A stretch of DNA of 64,000 bases, taken from contig SCFE01000071.1 of NCBI GenBank assembly GCA_004352715.1, positions 1,040,975 through 1,104,974 of the forward strand, written 5' to 3'. The position numbers and the translations under genes are program-made. Below are positions 12,507-24,472 of the stretch, piece by piece. Position 1 is the first letter of the stretch, and every line of letters begins with the position of its first letter. The notes beneath the pieces were generated by a model. It was not told where the DNA came from. It was given only the letters and a program-made list of their open reading frames with translations, and did no database searches. The stretch is from Hofstenia miamia (Eukaryota > Xenacoelomorpha > Acoela).

Positions 12507-13446
12507 GCCTATGTTTTGAAAACTTACACTGAAATAGGAAATGCGTTTTTTCATTAATTTTCTTTAGTGCAATGTAAAATCTGTCTTTTCCGGCAGTTAG
12601 GCTTTTCCTAGGACTGCTTCTGCTAAAAAATTTAGACAAACATCTAAGTTAGTTCTTAGCAACTATGTTGGGATTAATTCGAAATTTGGCATTTCTTAAG
12701 AATTCTAACGATATTTCTTAAACTGTTTAAAGTTGAGGAGAAGGTTCAAACATTTTTAGATGTGAATATAAATAACTATCAAAGTATTTTTTATGAAACA
12801 AAGTGCAAATCCCAACTTAAAATATCAGGAGTGAAAAGTTTTGTCATTTGCACACATTTATGAAATTATTAATGTAAGCTCATTTTATTGTGAATCCATA
12901 ATTGTTTCTATTCGAACGTTACTACAATAAAGGGGCAGATAAATATGTGAAGAGATAGCAAAATTTTAAAAACAAAAAGCCTATGTTTTGAAAACTTACA
13001 CTGAAATAGGAAATGCGTTTTTTCATTAATTTTCTTTAGTGCAATGTAAAATCTGTCTTTTCCGGCAGTTAGGCTTTTCCTAGGACTGCTTCTGCTAAAA
13101 AATTTAGACAAACATCTAAGTTAGTTCTTAGCAACTATGTTGGGATTAATTCGAAATTTGGCATTTCTTAAGAATTCTAACGATATTTCTTAAACTGTTT
13201 AAAGTTGAGGAGAAGGTTCAAACATTTTTAGATGTGAATATAAATAACTATCAAAGTATTTTTTATGAAACAAAGTGCAAATCCCAACTTAAAATATCAG
13301 GAGTGAAAAGTTTTGTCATTTGCACACATTTATGAAATTATTAATGTAACCTCATTTTATTGTGAATCCATAATTGTTTCTATTCGAACGTTACTACAAT
13401 AGAGGGGCAGATAAATATGTGAAGAGATAGCAAAATTTTAAAAACT
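12507..13446. repeat. 472-bp tandem duplication
   Basis: The unit starting at 12507 recurs at 12979 with only a few substitutions, for example GTAAGC against GTAACC and AATAAAG against AATAGAG. No coding content. The haplotype copy at position 1 begins within the second unit. It could be a real tandem duplication or another allelic join. Confidence 0.85.
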
Positions 13447-13965
13447 AAATATTTTCTCAGCAAATCCTATGTATGAGGTGTTTAAGCCAAAATTCAATTC
13501 AATTCTTTTATTGAATAAACGGTTTCCCATGTTTCGAAGTTGTTTTCTTAAGAACTATTAACAAAAGATTGTTTTGTAATGTATATTGTTACGTAAGTCA
13601 TGTTATAATTTGGATTCGAATTCGGATTTACAAATCCATTACCTAAATTTAAATTCAAAATAAAGGTAGATTCGCAGCGCCTTATTACAGAAGCCAGGCA
13701 CAAAAAAACTTCTGAAACCACTAAAACAATTCAAGGCACACAAGTCATTTGTGTAATTCAATGCTTGGAAAATGATGAATTTGACTTTATTAAGATAAGC
13801 GCTCTTTGTTTACATGCATTTCGTTCATTTGTTTTTAATAAAATGTAACCCCTGCAGACCCTGAAGCTTTATATGTTTAAAGCTTTATTAAAATATTTGC
13901 AACTTTTGTACAAACATATGAATATGCACTCATTATTACAAATTAAGTTACAAATTACGTTAAAA

Positions 13966-15040
13966 TTATGAATAAAAACAAAATACAATTATAAAAAATA
14001 AAATCACAAATAATATTAAAAGTTTCTTACCTCTTTTAGAATATCCAAACTTGTTTTGATCTTCAAGCAAGTTTTCTCTTAAAGTTTTTGTAAATTCATT
14101 ACTTTTGTTTCTTGCCAACTTGGATTGGCAGCTTGTTCCATAAATTTCACGTGATTGGTGTAAATGCATTTTCCAATAACTTAATTTAACTTGAACTTTG
14201 TTCATGCAAACACATGGGCCCTTATTGTAAGAACATAAAATTAATTAAGAATTTGCTTCCATGACCGATGTTGTTGATATATTTGAACATTTTTACTAAA
14301 CCAGCTTATAGAATTCATATATATTTGTAATGACTCATTTCTAGTGTATTAATTACCGCTTTGATTTTGAATATTTTTTAGTTGTTATAAATAACGAGTA
14401 CCTGCTGCCATTTTTGATCTTAATGTCAACAAAAGATTTAGAAGTGAAGAAACGATCAATTCTAGCACCCAAATATGTAATTGTATCTGAAGGGAAATTG
14501 ACTCAGTTTTATTTGATATTTTTATTTTTAATATGAATTTTTTGTTGGAGATGTTCTTTGGAACGAATGTTATAAATTGCGTTTTGTTTATATTAATAGT
14601 CAGTTTGTTTTGTACTAAAAAGTTTATTAGATTTAGTATATTATTTTCTAGTTTTTCTGCTGCCACTATAGGATCTTTATCTTTGTTGATTATGCAGACA
14701 TCATCAGCAAATTGTATTAGTTCCTTGAAGAACGCCTTTCATTATGGAAATATTTGGTGAATATACGTTGTTAATTTTAACACGTTGCTTTCTGTTTGTT
14801 AAGAAATCTTTGAGTAATGCTCTTGAATCGTCACCAAAATCATATTTAACTAATTTACTATTTAAAATATCTAATTCTAAACTATAAAAGGCCTTGCTTA
14901 TATCTAAAAGTCCTGCGCTGCTGTATATATTTCTGTTTAAATTCAATTGAATACTTTCTGTGAAGAGTATAATATGTCAGTTGTGCTAAATCCTTCTCTG
15001 TATGCGAATTGTTTGGATGATAAGATCAAGGCAAAGTAAA
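13966..15040 (-). mobile_element. Non-LTR retrotransposon (LINE) fragment with RT
   Basis: Read on the minus strand, 15030 to 14700 gives SSKQFAYREGFSTTDIL, then LLDISKAFYSLELDIL, KDFLTNRKQRVKINNVYSP and KGVLQG. These are reverse-transcriptase blocks, the aspartate of LLDISKAF being a catalytic position. After a deletion of roughly 20 residues and a frameshift comes FADDVCIINKD, the F/YADD catalytic box, followed by the thumb region (14385-14666). The C-terminal tail lies at 13966-14205. Stops, frameshifts and the internal deletion show it is inactive. A CR1/Jockey-like clade is possible but cannot be settled. Confidence 0.75.
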
Positions 15041-17042
15041 GTAAGATGTATATTTTAATTTTGTGTCTATTTAGTGAATTTAGTAGATATTACGAATTTA
15101 CTAGCATTTCAAACAACTTTCTGTTACTTTCGTCTTTTTTGTAAATTTATTAACCATATTTTTATTGCGGGTGCAAAATTGCACCCAACCATATATCTTA
15201 TAAAAATCATGAGAGTGAATAGTTGAATGCTCCCGGCAAAAGTTCATTACACGAAATTTAGTTTCATCCATTTTTTGAAAAAAAATTATGTCAATATCTT
15301 TGCCAAAAATATTTTATGGAAAATTTTGCCAGAAGCTAGTACTAACATATATTTACACTAAAAATTTTTGTTCATATTTAGTTAGTGTTAGTGCCCATTA
15401 AATTTCAGAGAAATTGGAGCATTTTTACACTCCCCTCCCTTTAATAAAAGGCTTATGTAAAAATAGCAATAAAAATAGGCTTGATAATGGTTACTTCAAA
15501 GTAAACAACATTTAACCTAATCCTATCTCAAAATAGAAAAGGCTATAAACAGCAAATATTTCTATTTTATAATAAATTATTCTACTATTATGTTGTTAAC
15601 AATGCATTCTTACTAATATGAATTTAGAAGAAAAGGAGCAAGAAATAAAGTAAGATATGTCATTTAATTATTAAAACATAAGGCAATGAGTTTATCAAAA
15701 TGTAAATGACGACATTAGATTTTTTTAGTAAAAAATTTTTCGGAATTTGATGATATTTTCAGTATATGCTCATTTTTAATTGAAAACAAAACGGAAAAAA
15801 TAAAATTTTTGAAATATATATTTGAGCCAAACCAAATTTAAGAAAGCCTAAAATTTAAAACCTCAAATAACGCGAACCAGAGAGCGACTTAGCCTTTGCC
15901 ATGATAACATTGTCTAGTAATTAGATGATTTGCAAAAGTAGTTCAAATTTAACGAAGAATTGAAAAACGGGTTTTCAAAAAAACTGGCTTAGAATCAAAT
16001 TTTTGACAATACATAGGCTAATAATGAACATTCTTCAAAGTAAACCTTAAATAAATTTTTCAGAAAAAAGAATTAAACTACCACCTAACTATTTTAATGG
16101 AAACAATGAAGCGTCTACATCATGATGACAGTTTGATTGATTACTCAACGACGGAAAGATAAGTTAATTAATTGCTCGATATATACAATATTATATCTCA
16201 GAAAGCGGAGTGCTTTCCGTTTATTTTTAAATAAAATGTTGATATTAATGAAAACTTAAAATTTGATTCTGTGCTTATTTCAAAATCTCACTTATTTGGT
16301 TCAATATTAGAATTCTATTGTAGTTGTCTCCAGTAAATATTCACAAATTTAACCAATTCTAGTAACACTCAGTTTTGCTTTCAGAACAACTCTTCAATCA
16401 TTGTGAGGAGAACGTTTACAAATTTAATATCCTAATTTTGCACTTCTTCATTATTTAGATAGTGGATAGTTTTAAAAATTATTTGAGAATATAAATGCTA
16501 ATTATTAAAAAGAACATCCAAGCTTGATATATTTGACTCAAATGCATAATTATTCTGGAGTATCATTCTTGCATCATACCTGACTTGGATTTTTCTTACT
16601 CTTAGTTTTTGAAATTTGAGCAAATAATTATAAATTTTGGGGGGATATTTAAGGTAAAAAACTTACAGAAAATACCTCTAAATAATGAGAATTTTACACT
16701 TCTCATCTGAAATCATGATTTTACCAATGTACATGGTTGCAAATCCCTATGAATAATCAGAGGCCCCCATTTTAGTGATTGCTTAAATGCCCAGAGATAT
16801 TGAGCTTAATAGACTACTTTATGATTCAAAATGATGTGTTTGACAATTTGCATTGCTCAGTTCTTTATCATGCAACAATTCCAATTTTAATAAAGCATTC
16901 TATGTCTTGGAAAATGATCAAACTTGCATGTTAGGCAAATTGACATTATAAGTAAAGCAAATCATGGCAAAGTGCCCTTATTAGAATTCAGCACAATAGC
17001 AATTGCGTATTAAGTCAACATGTAGCAAAATGGCGTTGAATA
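15041..17042. other. Non-coding 5' flank of the Gas2-like gene
   Basis: AT-rich with stops in all frames. Contains a short GGGTGCAA/TTGCACCC hairpin near 15170. It presumably includes the promoter and 5' UTR of the downstream gene, but no element can be pointed to. Confidence 0.5.
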
Positions 17043-17552
17043 ATGAATTTGGTACCTTCAGGTTTACTGTCTAACAATCAGGAATATCTTATTACTGCTT
17101 TTGAATTTTTATCAGAGTGGTTCAACTTCTTGTACAGAACTCATTTGACGAAAGGAAATTTTTTCCGGAATATTCAAAACGGTGTTCTGCTATGTCAACA
17201 CTGCAATCACATTTATCGACTAGCACAGCAAAATTCGGTTAGTGATACGGCTCTTCTGGTCCCAGACGAACCCATTTTATACAATCCGAGAGTTCATTTC
17301 GGCTTCAAGTTTGGGGCAGAAGAAAATATCAATCTGTTTCTTTCATGGTGCAGGAATGAAATGAGATTGAAATACGCTTTTTCATTAGATGATATAATTG
17401 GTAAAATTCATAATGGCAGAATAGCGCTTTGTCTTCTGGAGTTGAACGCAAAAGCGTCCCTATTTGGGTTAAATATCCCCGACATTTCGAATGAAAGTCA
17501 AATTATGAATGATATCCTGGACTTTATGCATCACGTTCAATTTACATCTTCG
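17043..17552 (+). CDS. GAS2L: GAS2-like exon 1 (CH domain)
   Basis: The ATG at 17043 follows an in-frame TGA at 17037, which fixes this as the first possible start in the frame. 170 codons end at TCG, followed by donor GTAAGG, phase 0. Translation past the donor runs 21 more codons into the intron and should be ignored. The exon holds the whole CH domain, including the LCQH and SWCR signatures typical of the GAS2 branch. Confidence 0.92.
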
Positions 17553-20500
17553 GTAAGGTTTATTATAAAGAAATTTATGTTGATAAATGTAAAAAGTCTC
17601 TTACAATATTGCAATTAAACTGGATTTTAAGTATTCATCCAATAAAAAATACAATTGAATCTTATCATAAGTATTTGTTGAAGCCAAATAGTAGTAAATA
17701 ATTTAACATTCTTGCAGATCCTCTTTAATTGAAAGTTGCAAAGCAGCGAATCACGTCTTGACGAATGTGTAGAACATGTTCCAAAATTCCAGAAGTCTTT
17801 CAGAAGATTGAAATCTGGGTTTCATGGAAACTGACTTGATTATTCAGCTGTAAGTTAGTAGTTGGGTAACTAGCCATTTTCTGCAATAGACTAAAGCTCA
17901 CGTCCTTCAAGCGGTTCGAAATTTGCAAAACTGCTATTTTTAAGCCTCATGTGGCACTACCATAATTTCATTCAAATTTCTGCAATAAAGGAATATTTCT
18001 AAAATCGAATGTTATGCTATTCTTTAAGTAGAGACTGCACCGTTTGAAATCAAAGATGGAAGTGGGGCAGATTATTCTGACCTGTGCTGCCTGCCCTCCC
18101 CTGCCCCGCCCCATAGACTTTGTGCCCTGCACCACATTGCCCCAAACTTTATGTTCCACAGCCCCAAATTCCCTACTAAAAAAATTCTTGCTTCAAAAAC
18201 TACTTGCAATATTTTATTTACCCATAATTGTTCGATGACAATTTTCATTGCCTTCACAACACCACCACTGCCAAATATTTTGAATCCTTACTGCCTGAGA
18301 AAATACAGAATCATTTTTTCAAACCCCATCCCTCCTATTACTACCAATAAGAATTTAAAATTATTATTAATGGTCAACTAACAAATTTTAACTCTATAAA
18401 GCTAATATATTATTCAATTTATTTATGCAAGAATAATTGCAAATCCTATTAATGACAAATCAGGTAAAAAAGAGATCTTGTTGGTATTATTGAATGGAAT
18501 CCAATTTCGCTAAAAGTTGGAAATACATGGTAATTGAATTTTCAAAATTTCCAAGTCATTAAAAATTTTATCAAGTAAGGAACTGTGATGTAGACGAATT
18601 ACTTTTATAATTTCTAAAATGGGCAGTTCTTTTCTCAACTCAAAAGTATTTTTACCCTACTTTTGCCCAATGGGTACCAACTTTAGAAAAATTTTACTCC
18701 ATACCCGCCAACAAATATTAGATTACTAAGAATTTCATACTATATTGCAAAATATATATTGCAAAGTTTGCTATCCAAGTCGAAATTTATATGCAGGTGA
18801 TGAATAACTTATTAAATTTGGAAATTAACTTATTGCGCCGTTGATCAATTTGACAAATACTACACTACTTGAAGCTTCAAAGGTTTATTTTCAAATCTGA
18901 GAGAAGACTATGATTATTCAAATTACTGCTTTCAAGCGCCTACCGCAAATTAGTGGTCACACCACATCAAATAATAGTACATACCTGAAATTTGTCTATC
19001 GAATTTTAAATTTATAACTTAAGGTTTTTAAGTACTTTTCTTTATTTATACAAATTGCACTCAGCACGAATAAATTTACTAGCAGTAGCACCAGGCCTGA
19101 GCTTTTTTGCCATTTTTTCCATAAATAATAATAATAATAATTACGAATAGATTTATTGACTCTCCCTACTAAGGCAAGAAAAATGTCAAGGGATCACAAA
19201 TTTAAGTACCACAGAATCAATTCTCCAACGAGAAAAAAAGTTAATTAAATCTTTATGAAAATTCTAGAAATATTTTCATAAAAATTTAATATATTGAAAA
19301 TTTAGATGAGAGTGAAAATTAAAATAGAATGTTTTACATTGATACACATGTTCACTAGATGGCGCCCCATTGTTGATTTAAAATATGACAATAAAAAGTG
19401 AGTAACATAGTAATGACAGCAAGTAAAAATATGAATACTACTAATTGTCAAAACTGGTCTCGAAATTTGGTAATGTTTTTCATAATCTAACCCAAAGTTT
19501 TCACAAAAACGTTCCCAATTAAATTTCTCAAAATCTCACCAAAATCAACTTGATCAAATGTGTTTCTAAGTAAACTACATTAAAAATTTGCTTTCAGTGA
19601 ATTTTTTGAGGTCAAAAATTAATTATAGTAAACACAATCCTCATAGTATTAATTTAGTGAATATTATTAATAATGAACCAGAGAAAAAACCCAACCTAAC
19701 CTAATCCAAGCAAAACGACCCGACCCGAGCCATTGACTTTTCTTAATATATGACCCAAACCACTGCCTTCAAGACGTAACCCAACCGAACTTGATTAAAA
19801 GGCTACAATACATAATCATAAAAACTTAAATGTATGCTGGATCATATTTAACATATTCCATTAGCATAGTTTGCATACACGTTTGAAGATAAATTGCTAC
19901 GAATGTTGTCTAAGAGCTTAATGCAGAATAAATTGCTACAATACATCGAATATTTTCAATATCACATGCTAGGGTTGGAAATTGACTCGAATGATTAGCT
20001 GTAGTGTGTGACATTTATATACTACACACATTTTGTTGTATTTTTAATCTGAATTTAAAAAATATAATTTTAGATTAATTGCAATTAAACATTTTTTGAG
20101 ATCTATAAAATTATATTGCAAATCAGGTGTTCTGATGATCATAGTGGTTTATATGGAATGTTACATATAAATAGATTTACAAAATTTAAGAATTCGCATT
20201 AATTGTGTCTTCTAGATAAATTATGTAAATTTCTTATTAATAATTTAAAAAAACACTTATTTCTGTGCGCATATATATATATAGCTCGTTTCTGTAGAAC
20301 CAATGTATCATATTAAATCATTAAAAAGTAATTAAAGCTTCTGAAATTTTATTATTCTTGATTTAAAACATGCCCTAAGAGAGCGCATAGAATAACATTT
20401 GCTATAAAATCAATGCCGTAGATCGAATAAATTAATTTTTGTTTGTTGTGCTCTACATTTAATTTGATTGTTTGACATTTCCAACTATTGCAATAACTAG

Positions 20501-23500
20501 TATTAAAACCTATCAGGCCAACATTATTAAAAATTGTAATTTCACATTTGCTATATAAATATCCACAAAGAAAATAAGAACAAGTTGTTACACTTCAAAG
20601 TAATCAAAGCCACTGTAGGTATTCATTCACGGTATTTAATTCACTCAGCAGGAGGTTAAAAATTTTATAACTCGAATTACTCCAACTAGTAATTCTTTTA
20701 TAAAATAATTATAAATTAATCTATTTTTCCAGTAAGTACTTTTTTTATAAAATAATGAAAAGATTAATCTACTTCTTATGTTATTCCTGATAAAAATATA
20801 TGAATATGTGGAAGACATAGTTTTTGGCAGCAAACTCAGCAAAATGGTATGTTACTCTAGTCACTATGACTTGGCCAGGGCTGTACTCTTAAATAATTAT
20901 TAAGAGGATCTCTAAGCTTGAGCACTGTATTTTTATGTCATAGTTTGATCAAATTCAATTTTTCAACAAATCCTGCACCCACACCGGAATGTAACCTTAG
21001 CAAGAAGGCTGGGTCCCAATCGTATTTAAGAAAGCGGACTGAGCCCCCTGATCACCGTTTTGAGTACATCTCTGGCCATTATTACAATAAACTTTAAGTC
21101 AATGAATAAATAATAATGAAAATAAAGAACCATATGAAAATAAGATCCATATGCATCAGAAAAAGAAATATGCATTCCTAATGGGTTTATATATATCACT
21201 CCAAACTTTTGTGATTATAAAATATTATTAATGTCATTATAACTAATTGTACTGAGTATCGATCAATATATAAAATTTCAATCATTAATTGATGGACAGG
21301 ACTGTTAAATTTTGAAATTTACAGAAATATTTTGGGTTAAAATTTATTCAGGTAGTTCACTATTTTAAATGATATGAAAGTTAGAGCAATTTTTTTTGAA
21401 AATTTCGAATTTTTAAAAATGATTTAAATTGTCGCCATATTTAATGTATGTATTTATAAGTTTTTGAGTCCAATGACGCAACATTGGAACGTGCCGTGCT
21501 TAAAGTCACGGAGACTCTCATCTATCATGTGGTACTTTCAGATTGAACATAGCGTTAATAGTTTTTGAGCTAGAAGCGTTTAAATATTTTTTATGGGATT
21601 ATGAAAATTGTTGAAAAATCCCTGGGTTAACAAATTTCTTTTTAGAAAAGATTTACATTCTTTTCATATCTAATGTTCGTGTATATATAGAGTTTGAGCA
21701 CATTGAAGAAATTTTCAAAGGTCTCCACCCCAGACATGTTCCAAATTGTTTAGAATAGTTCATGTGTTTATATCTGTTAAAAAATGATGCACAGTGACTT
21801 GCAATTGGTGTTTTAAAGCTAAATTTATTTAGTATTGCAATACAAATCATTTTCACATCTTTTCTCAATCATTAAATTGTATTCAATCAAACTTGCTAAG
21901 ACTTATAAAAATTGAACATTAATAGAACTTTTCTTGTAAAATAATTGGTTTCTATTACCCCAGACTCCTTTCAAAGAATGTAAATTCATCAAAGTGCTTG
22001 AAAACATAAGCAATTCTGGAATATGTGACAATAATATAACTATTGGATCTCATCAATGTATACCATATAGCCAACGGTTCTCACATTTAACTTCAGTGAT
22101 CAGTGATCATTGAATAGAAAAGCTTAATATCACAAGCGTTTCCTTTTGTAAATCATAGTGCAGAGTTGTTTTTCTGATTGCCTTTAAATTATGCTTAGGT
22201 CAATCACTCAGCAAACTACCAAGACAAATATATAACAAATCAAGAAATTAAGGCATTCTTGAAGAACAATGAAGAAACAGTAAAGAGGAGCAGAAAGCAT
22301 ATAGTTCCTTTTATAAGGTAATATATTTAATGTTAATTAGATTAATAGTTTTGCTTAGAAATGAATCAAATGGGATAATTCATCGGCCGAATAGTCAATT
22401 TCCTTCAAATACAGATTTCCAAAATAAAAAGAATGTAATTTCTAAGAAACATCATGTAGTGCACTCCAAATATGTTGAAGAAATAGGCACAAGTTCTTTG
22501 GATTCAGGAATTTCAGTAATCCATTCGTCTAGCGGAGACTCAAAATTGGCAGACACTGATGACGTGGATCATGGATGGAAGAGGCACAATATACTTTTCG
22601 AAGTAAATAAATGCCGTCAAGATTTCCTAGCATCAAATTTTGAAGAGGAGACTCTTACCAAGCAAAAATCTCTCGTTGTTGGTAGGTGCACCGGAGTTTC
22701 TGTGTTAGAATTATCTGATATCTCCAGTGAAGAGTTTAGCAAAGAAAGAGCAAATCCTTCAGATTCATTTCTTAATGATTCTGTCACAACAACATCGGGT
22801 ACTTATATTATAGACGAAGAAGAATCTAATGACGCGTCAGAAATAAACGAAAGACCCATAATAAAAGACTTAATATCAAAATTTGAAAGCTTCTCGTGTC
22901 CTACTGCAGGAAATATGCCTACAAGAATAAACAAGTTTAAGCTAAATGAAACTACGGAATTAAACGACTCATTAACAAGTTCGGAAAGAAGCGAAGAGAG
23001 AACTCCATATAACTCGCAAAATAGAGAATCACAAATGAACAGAAGTTATATAATAACTTCTAATGTAGATAATGCTGTATCATATTTACCTAATATTGAT
23101 GCAATGGATTGCAAAGATTCTTCTCAAGTAGATAGCCTTGAAGATGATGGATGTCCCAGTGAATTGAGTATGAAATCCAATGCAGAAAATTCCCTAGAAA
23201 ATGACTTCAAATTGGATTTAAGTAAGAAAACGAAGAATGTTATCCCGATTGGAAGAACTCTAAACCGTTCACCAACAACTGTTCCCAAAGTCGAATCAAA
23301 TCACTCCAAGGATTATCTTGATAAATCATGTGAAAACTATAAATCGTTTGAGAAAGACTTAAAAACGCCCCAATCCCAAACTGAACATGAGGCAATGCGC
23401 TTACTTGCATCTACTCCAAGAATTGAGCAAACTTCTCGGGAAAATAATGTCTGTCCCCAAGAACACACTGTTACAGTCGAAAAAGAAAAGAATAACTCAA

Positions 23501-24472
23501 TTGTTGTAAAGATTGAAAATCTCAAAATTGATATATCAGGTTCAAATAGCTCTGAAAATGAAATTTTAGAGTTAATTAATGATTCCGTTAAAAACTCTAT
23601 TGAACAGAAAATTGCAAATTTGCAAAAACGTTCCGACGCAAATGATTGTTGCTCAGCTAGTAAGCAAAAGAGAGTAAGTGAATTGAAAGAAAACAGCTCT
23701 ATTCGTGCTTCCAATGAATTTATAGCAAATTACAGAACTGCAAAAGAAGAAAAGCTGAATAATCAGCGTAAATCTCATGATGGTACTTTAAATTTGTTCA
23801 AGCAATCTGAATGTGAAGGAATGAACGACGTCAATTGCATAAATGAACCTCTTCATAGATCAGTTCATAGTAAGCGCAATATTAGTAGAAATCAAAGTAG
23901 GCCAGCTATAAGTGGCATTGGAGGCATTTCTACTGCTGTGGCTGACATGAACTTTTCCAAATCATTGCGCAGTTTTTCTCCAAACCAACCTAAACGACCA
24001 AAAACTCCTGATGCCAAGCGAAACGCACCAGATGCAGTGAAAGATGTAAAGAAAAAAATTGTCAAATCACGTTCTACAACTCCTGATCCAAGGAGGCAAA
24101 ATGCCAAAGCTAATTCTGAAATCAAAACTACTGCCGTATCAAAGACTATTTCGANNNNNNNNNNNNNNNNNNNNAAAAATTGTCAAATCACGTTCTACAA
24201 CTCCTGATCCAAGGAGGCAAAATGCCAAAACTAATTCTGAAATCAAAACTACTGCCGTATCAAAGACTATTTCGAAAAAGACTCCCCGTGAAATAAAAAG
24301 AGTTTCAGAGGAAAAGAAGTGTGATATAAAGACACCGAGAATTACAAATAGAAAGTTAAGCCCGGCACCACGGAAAGACAGATCACGTTCCAGAACCCCA
24401 ACAAGAATTCCCCGTCCTGCGTCTCAAACTCGAATTTGTTCTGAGCCTAACGACCGTGTCGCAATTATTTGA
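17043..24472 (+). CDS. GAS2L: GAS2-like cytoskeletal linker: CH domain plus disordered tail
   Basis: The model is join(17043-17552, 22199-22317, 22359-24472), with phases 0 and 2 matching at both junctions. After removal of the 20-N gap and its 101-bp duplicated flank in the last exon it gives about 873 residues. Residues 16-140 form a calponin-homology domain most like GAS2-like 1/2 (NGVLLCQH 46-53, NLFLSWCR 97-104, ALCLLEL 128-134). The long tail is Ser/Asn/Glu-rich, then Lys/Arg/Pro/Ser-rich, with an (S/T)xIP motif TRIP at 851-854. GAS2-like proteins bind actin by the CH domain and microtubule ends through SxIP-EB1. No GAR domain was found, which is odd for the family. Assigning the tail to the CH exon rests on splice phase and tail character. 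Confidence 0.75.
17553..22198 (+). other. GAS2-like intron 1 (4.6 kb)
   Basis: Starts GTAAGG and ends TTATGCTTAG. I searched for a GAR-domain exon (GGGWD motif, clustered Cys) and saw none. It holds a GC-rich, pyrimidine-rich patch at about 18061-18175, an (AAT)n run at 19122-19142, a short (TA)n at 20270-20282, and an open but unrecognised frame at about 20890-21093 that lacks an ATG. Otherwise nothing is seen. Confidence 0.6.
22199..22317 (+). CDS. GAS2L: GAS2-like exon 2 (linker)
   Basis: This 119-bp exon follows acceptor TTATGCTTAG and ends at AG before GTAATA. It starts in phase 0, matching exon 1, and ends in phase 2, so the split codon AG|A (Arg) is completed by exon 3. It encodes about 40 residues including NQEIKAFLKNNEETVKRSRK, charged and probably helical, with no known domain. 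It has no ATG of its own. Support comes from the splice sites and the phase fit on both sides. Confidence 0.7.
22359..24472 (+). CDS. GAS2L: GAS2-like exon 3 (disordered tail, SxIP motif)
   Basis: Acceptor TTTTGCTTAG. The frame is open for more than 600 codons, which is exceptional in this AT-rich DNA. Composition is Ser/Asn/Glu/Lys-rich and mostly disordered. The last 150 residues are basic with repeated SRSTTPDPRR-like and TPDAKR-like stretches, then SRTPTRIPRPAS, ending RVAII and TGA at 24470. The 20-N gap shifts the frame if translated literally and creates a false stop shortly after it. Skipping the duplicated 121 bases (24155-24275) restores one frame to the TGA. An upstream ATG at 22330 lies in the intron and is not the start. 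Confidence 0.85.
24054..24275 (+). repeat. 101-bp duplicated flanks around a 20-N gap
   Basis: 24054-24154 is repeated at 24175-24275 with a single substitution (AAAGCT against AAAACT). The 20 Ns at 24155-24174 sit exactly between them. This is an unmerged contig overlap inside the coding exon, and the reading frame is continuous once it is collapsed. Confidence 0.92.

Larger units (their letters stand above)
13300..17068. repeat. Segment duplicated at 1-4077
   Basis: This is the gap-free partner of the contig at 1-4077 and carries the LINE fragment and the start of the Gas2-like gene. It reads straight through into the full exon 17043-17552, so it is the better copy to annotate. Confidence 0.85.

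Noticed and set aside
17713-17800. Possible extra GAS2-like exon after TTCTTGCAG
   Set aside because: In the required phase it meets a TGA after four codons.
18044-18381. Overlapping short frames on both strands
   Set aside because: They arise from the GC-rich patch; several frames are open at once and none has a recognisable motif.
23337-24125. Minus-strand frames of 125 and 77 codons
   Set aside because: Shadows of the GAS2-like tail exon on the opposite strand; composition mirrors the real frame.
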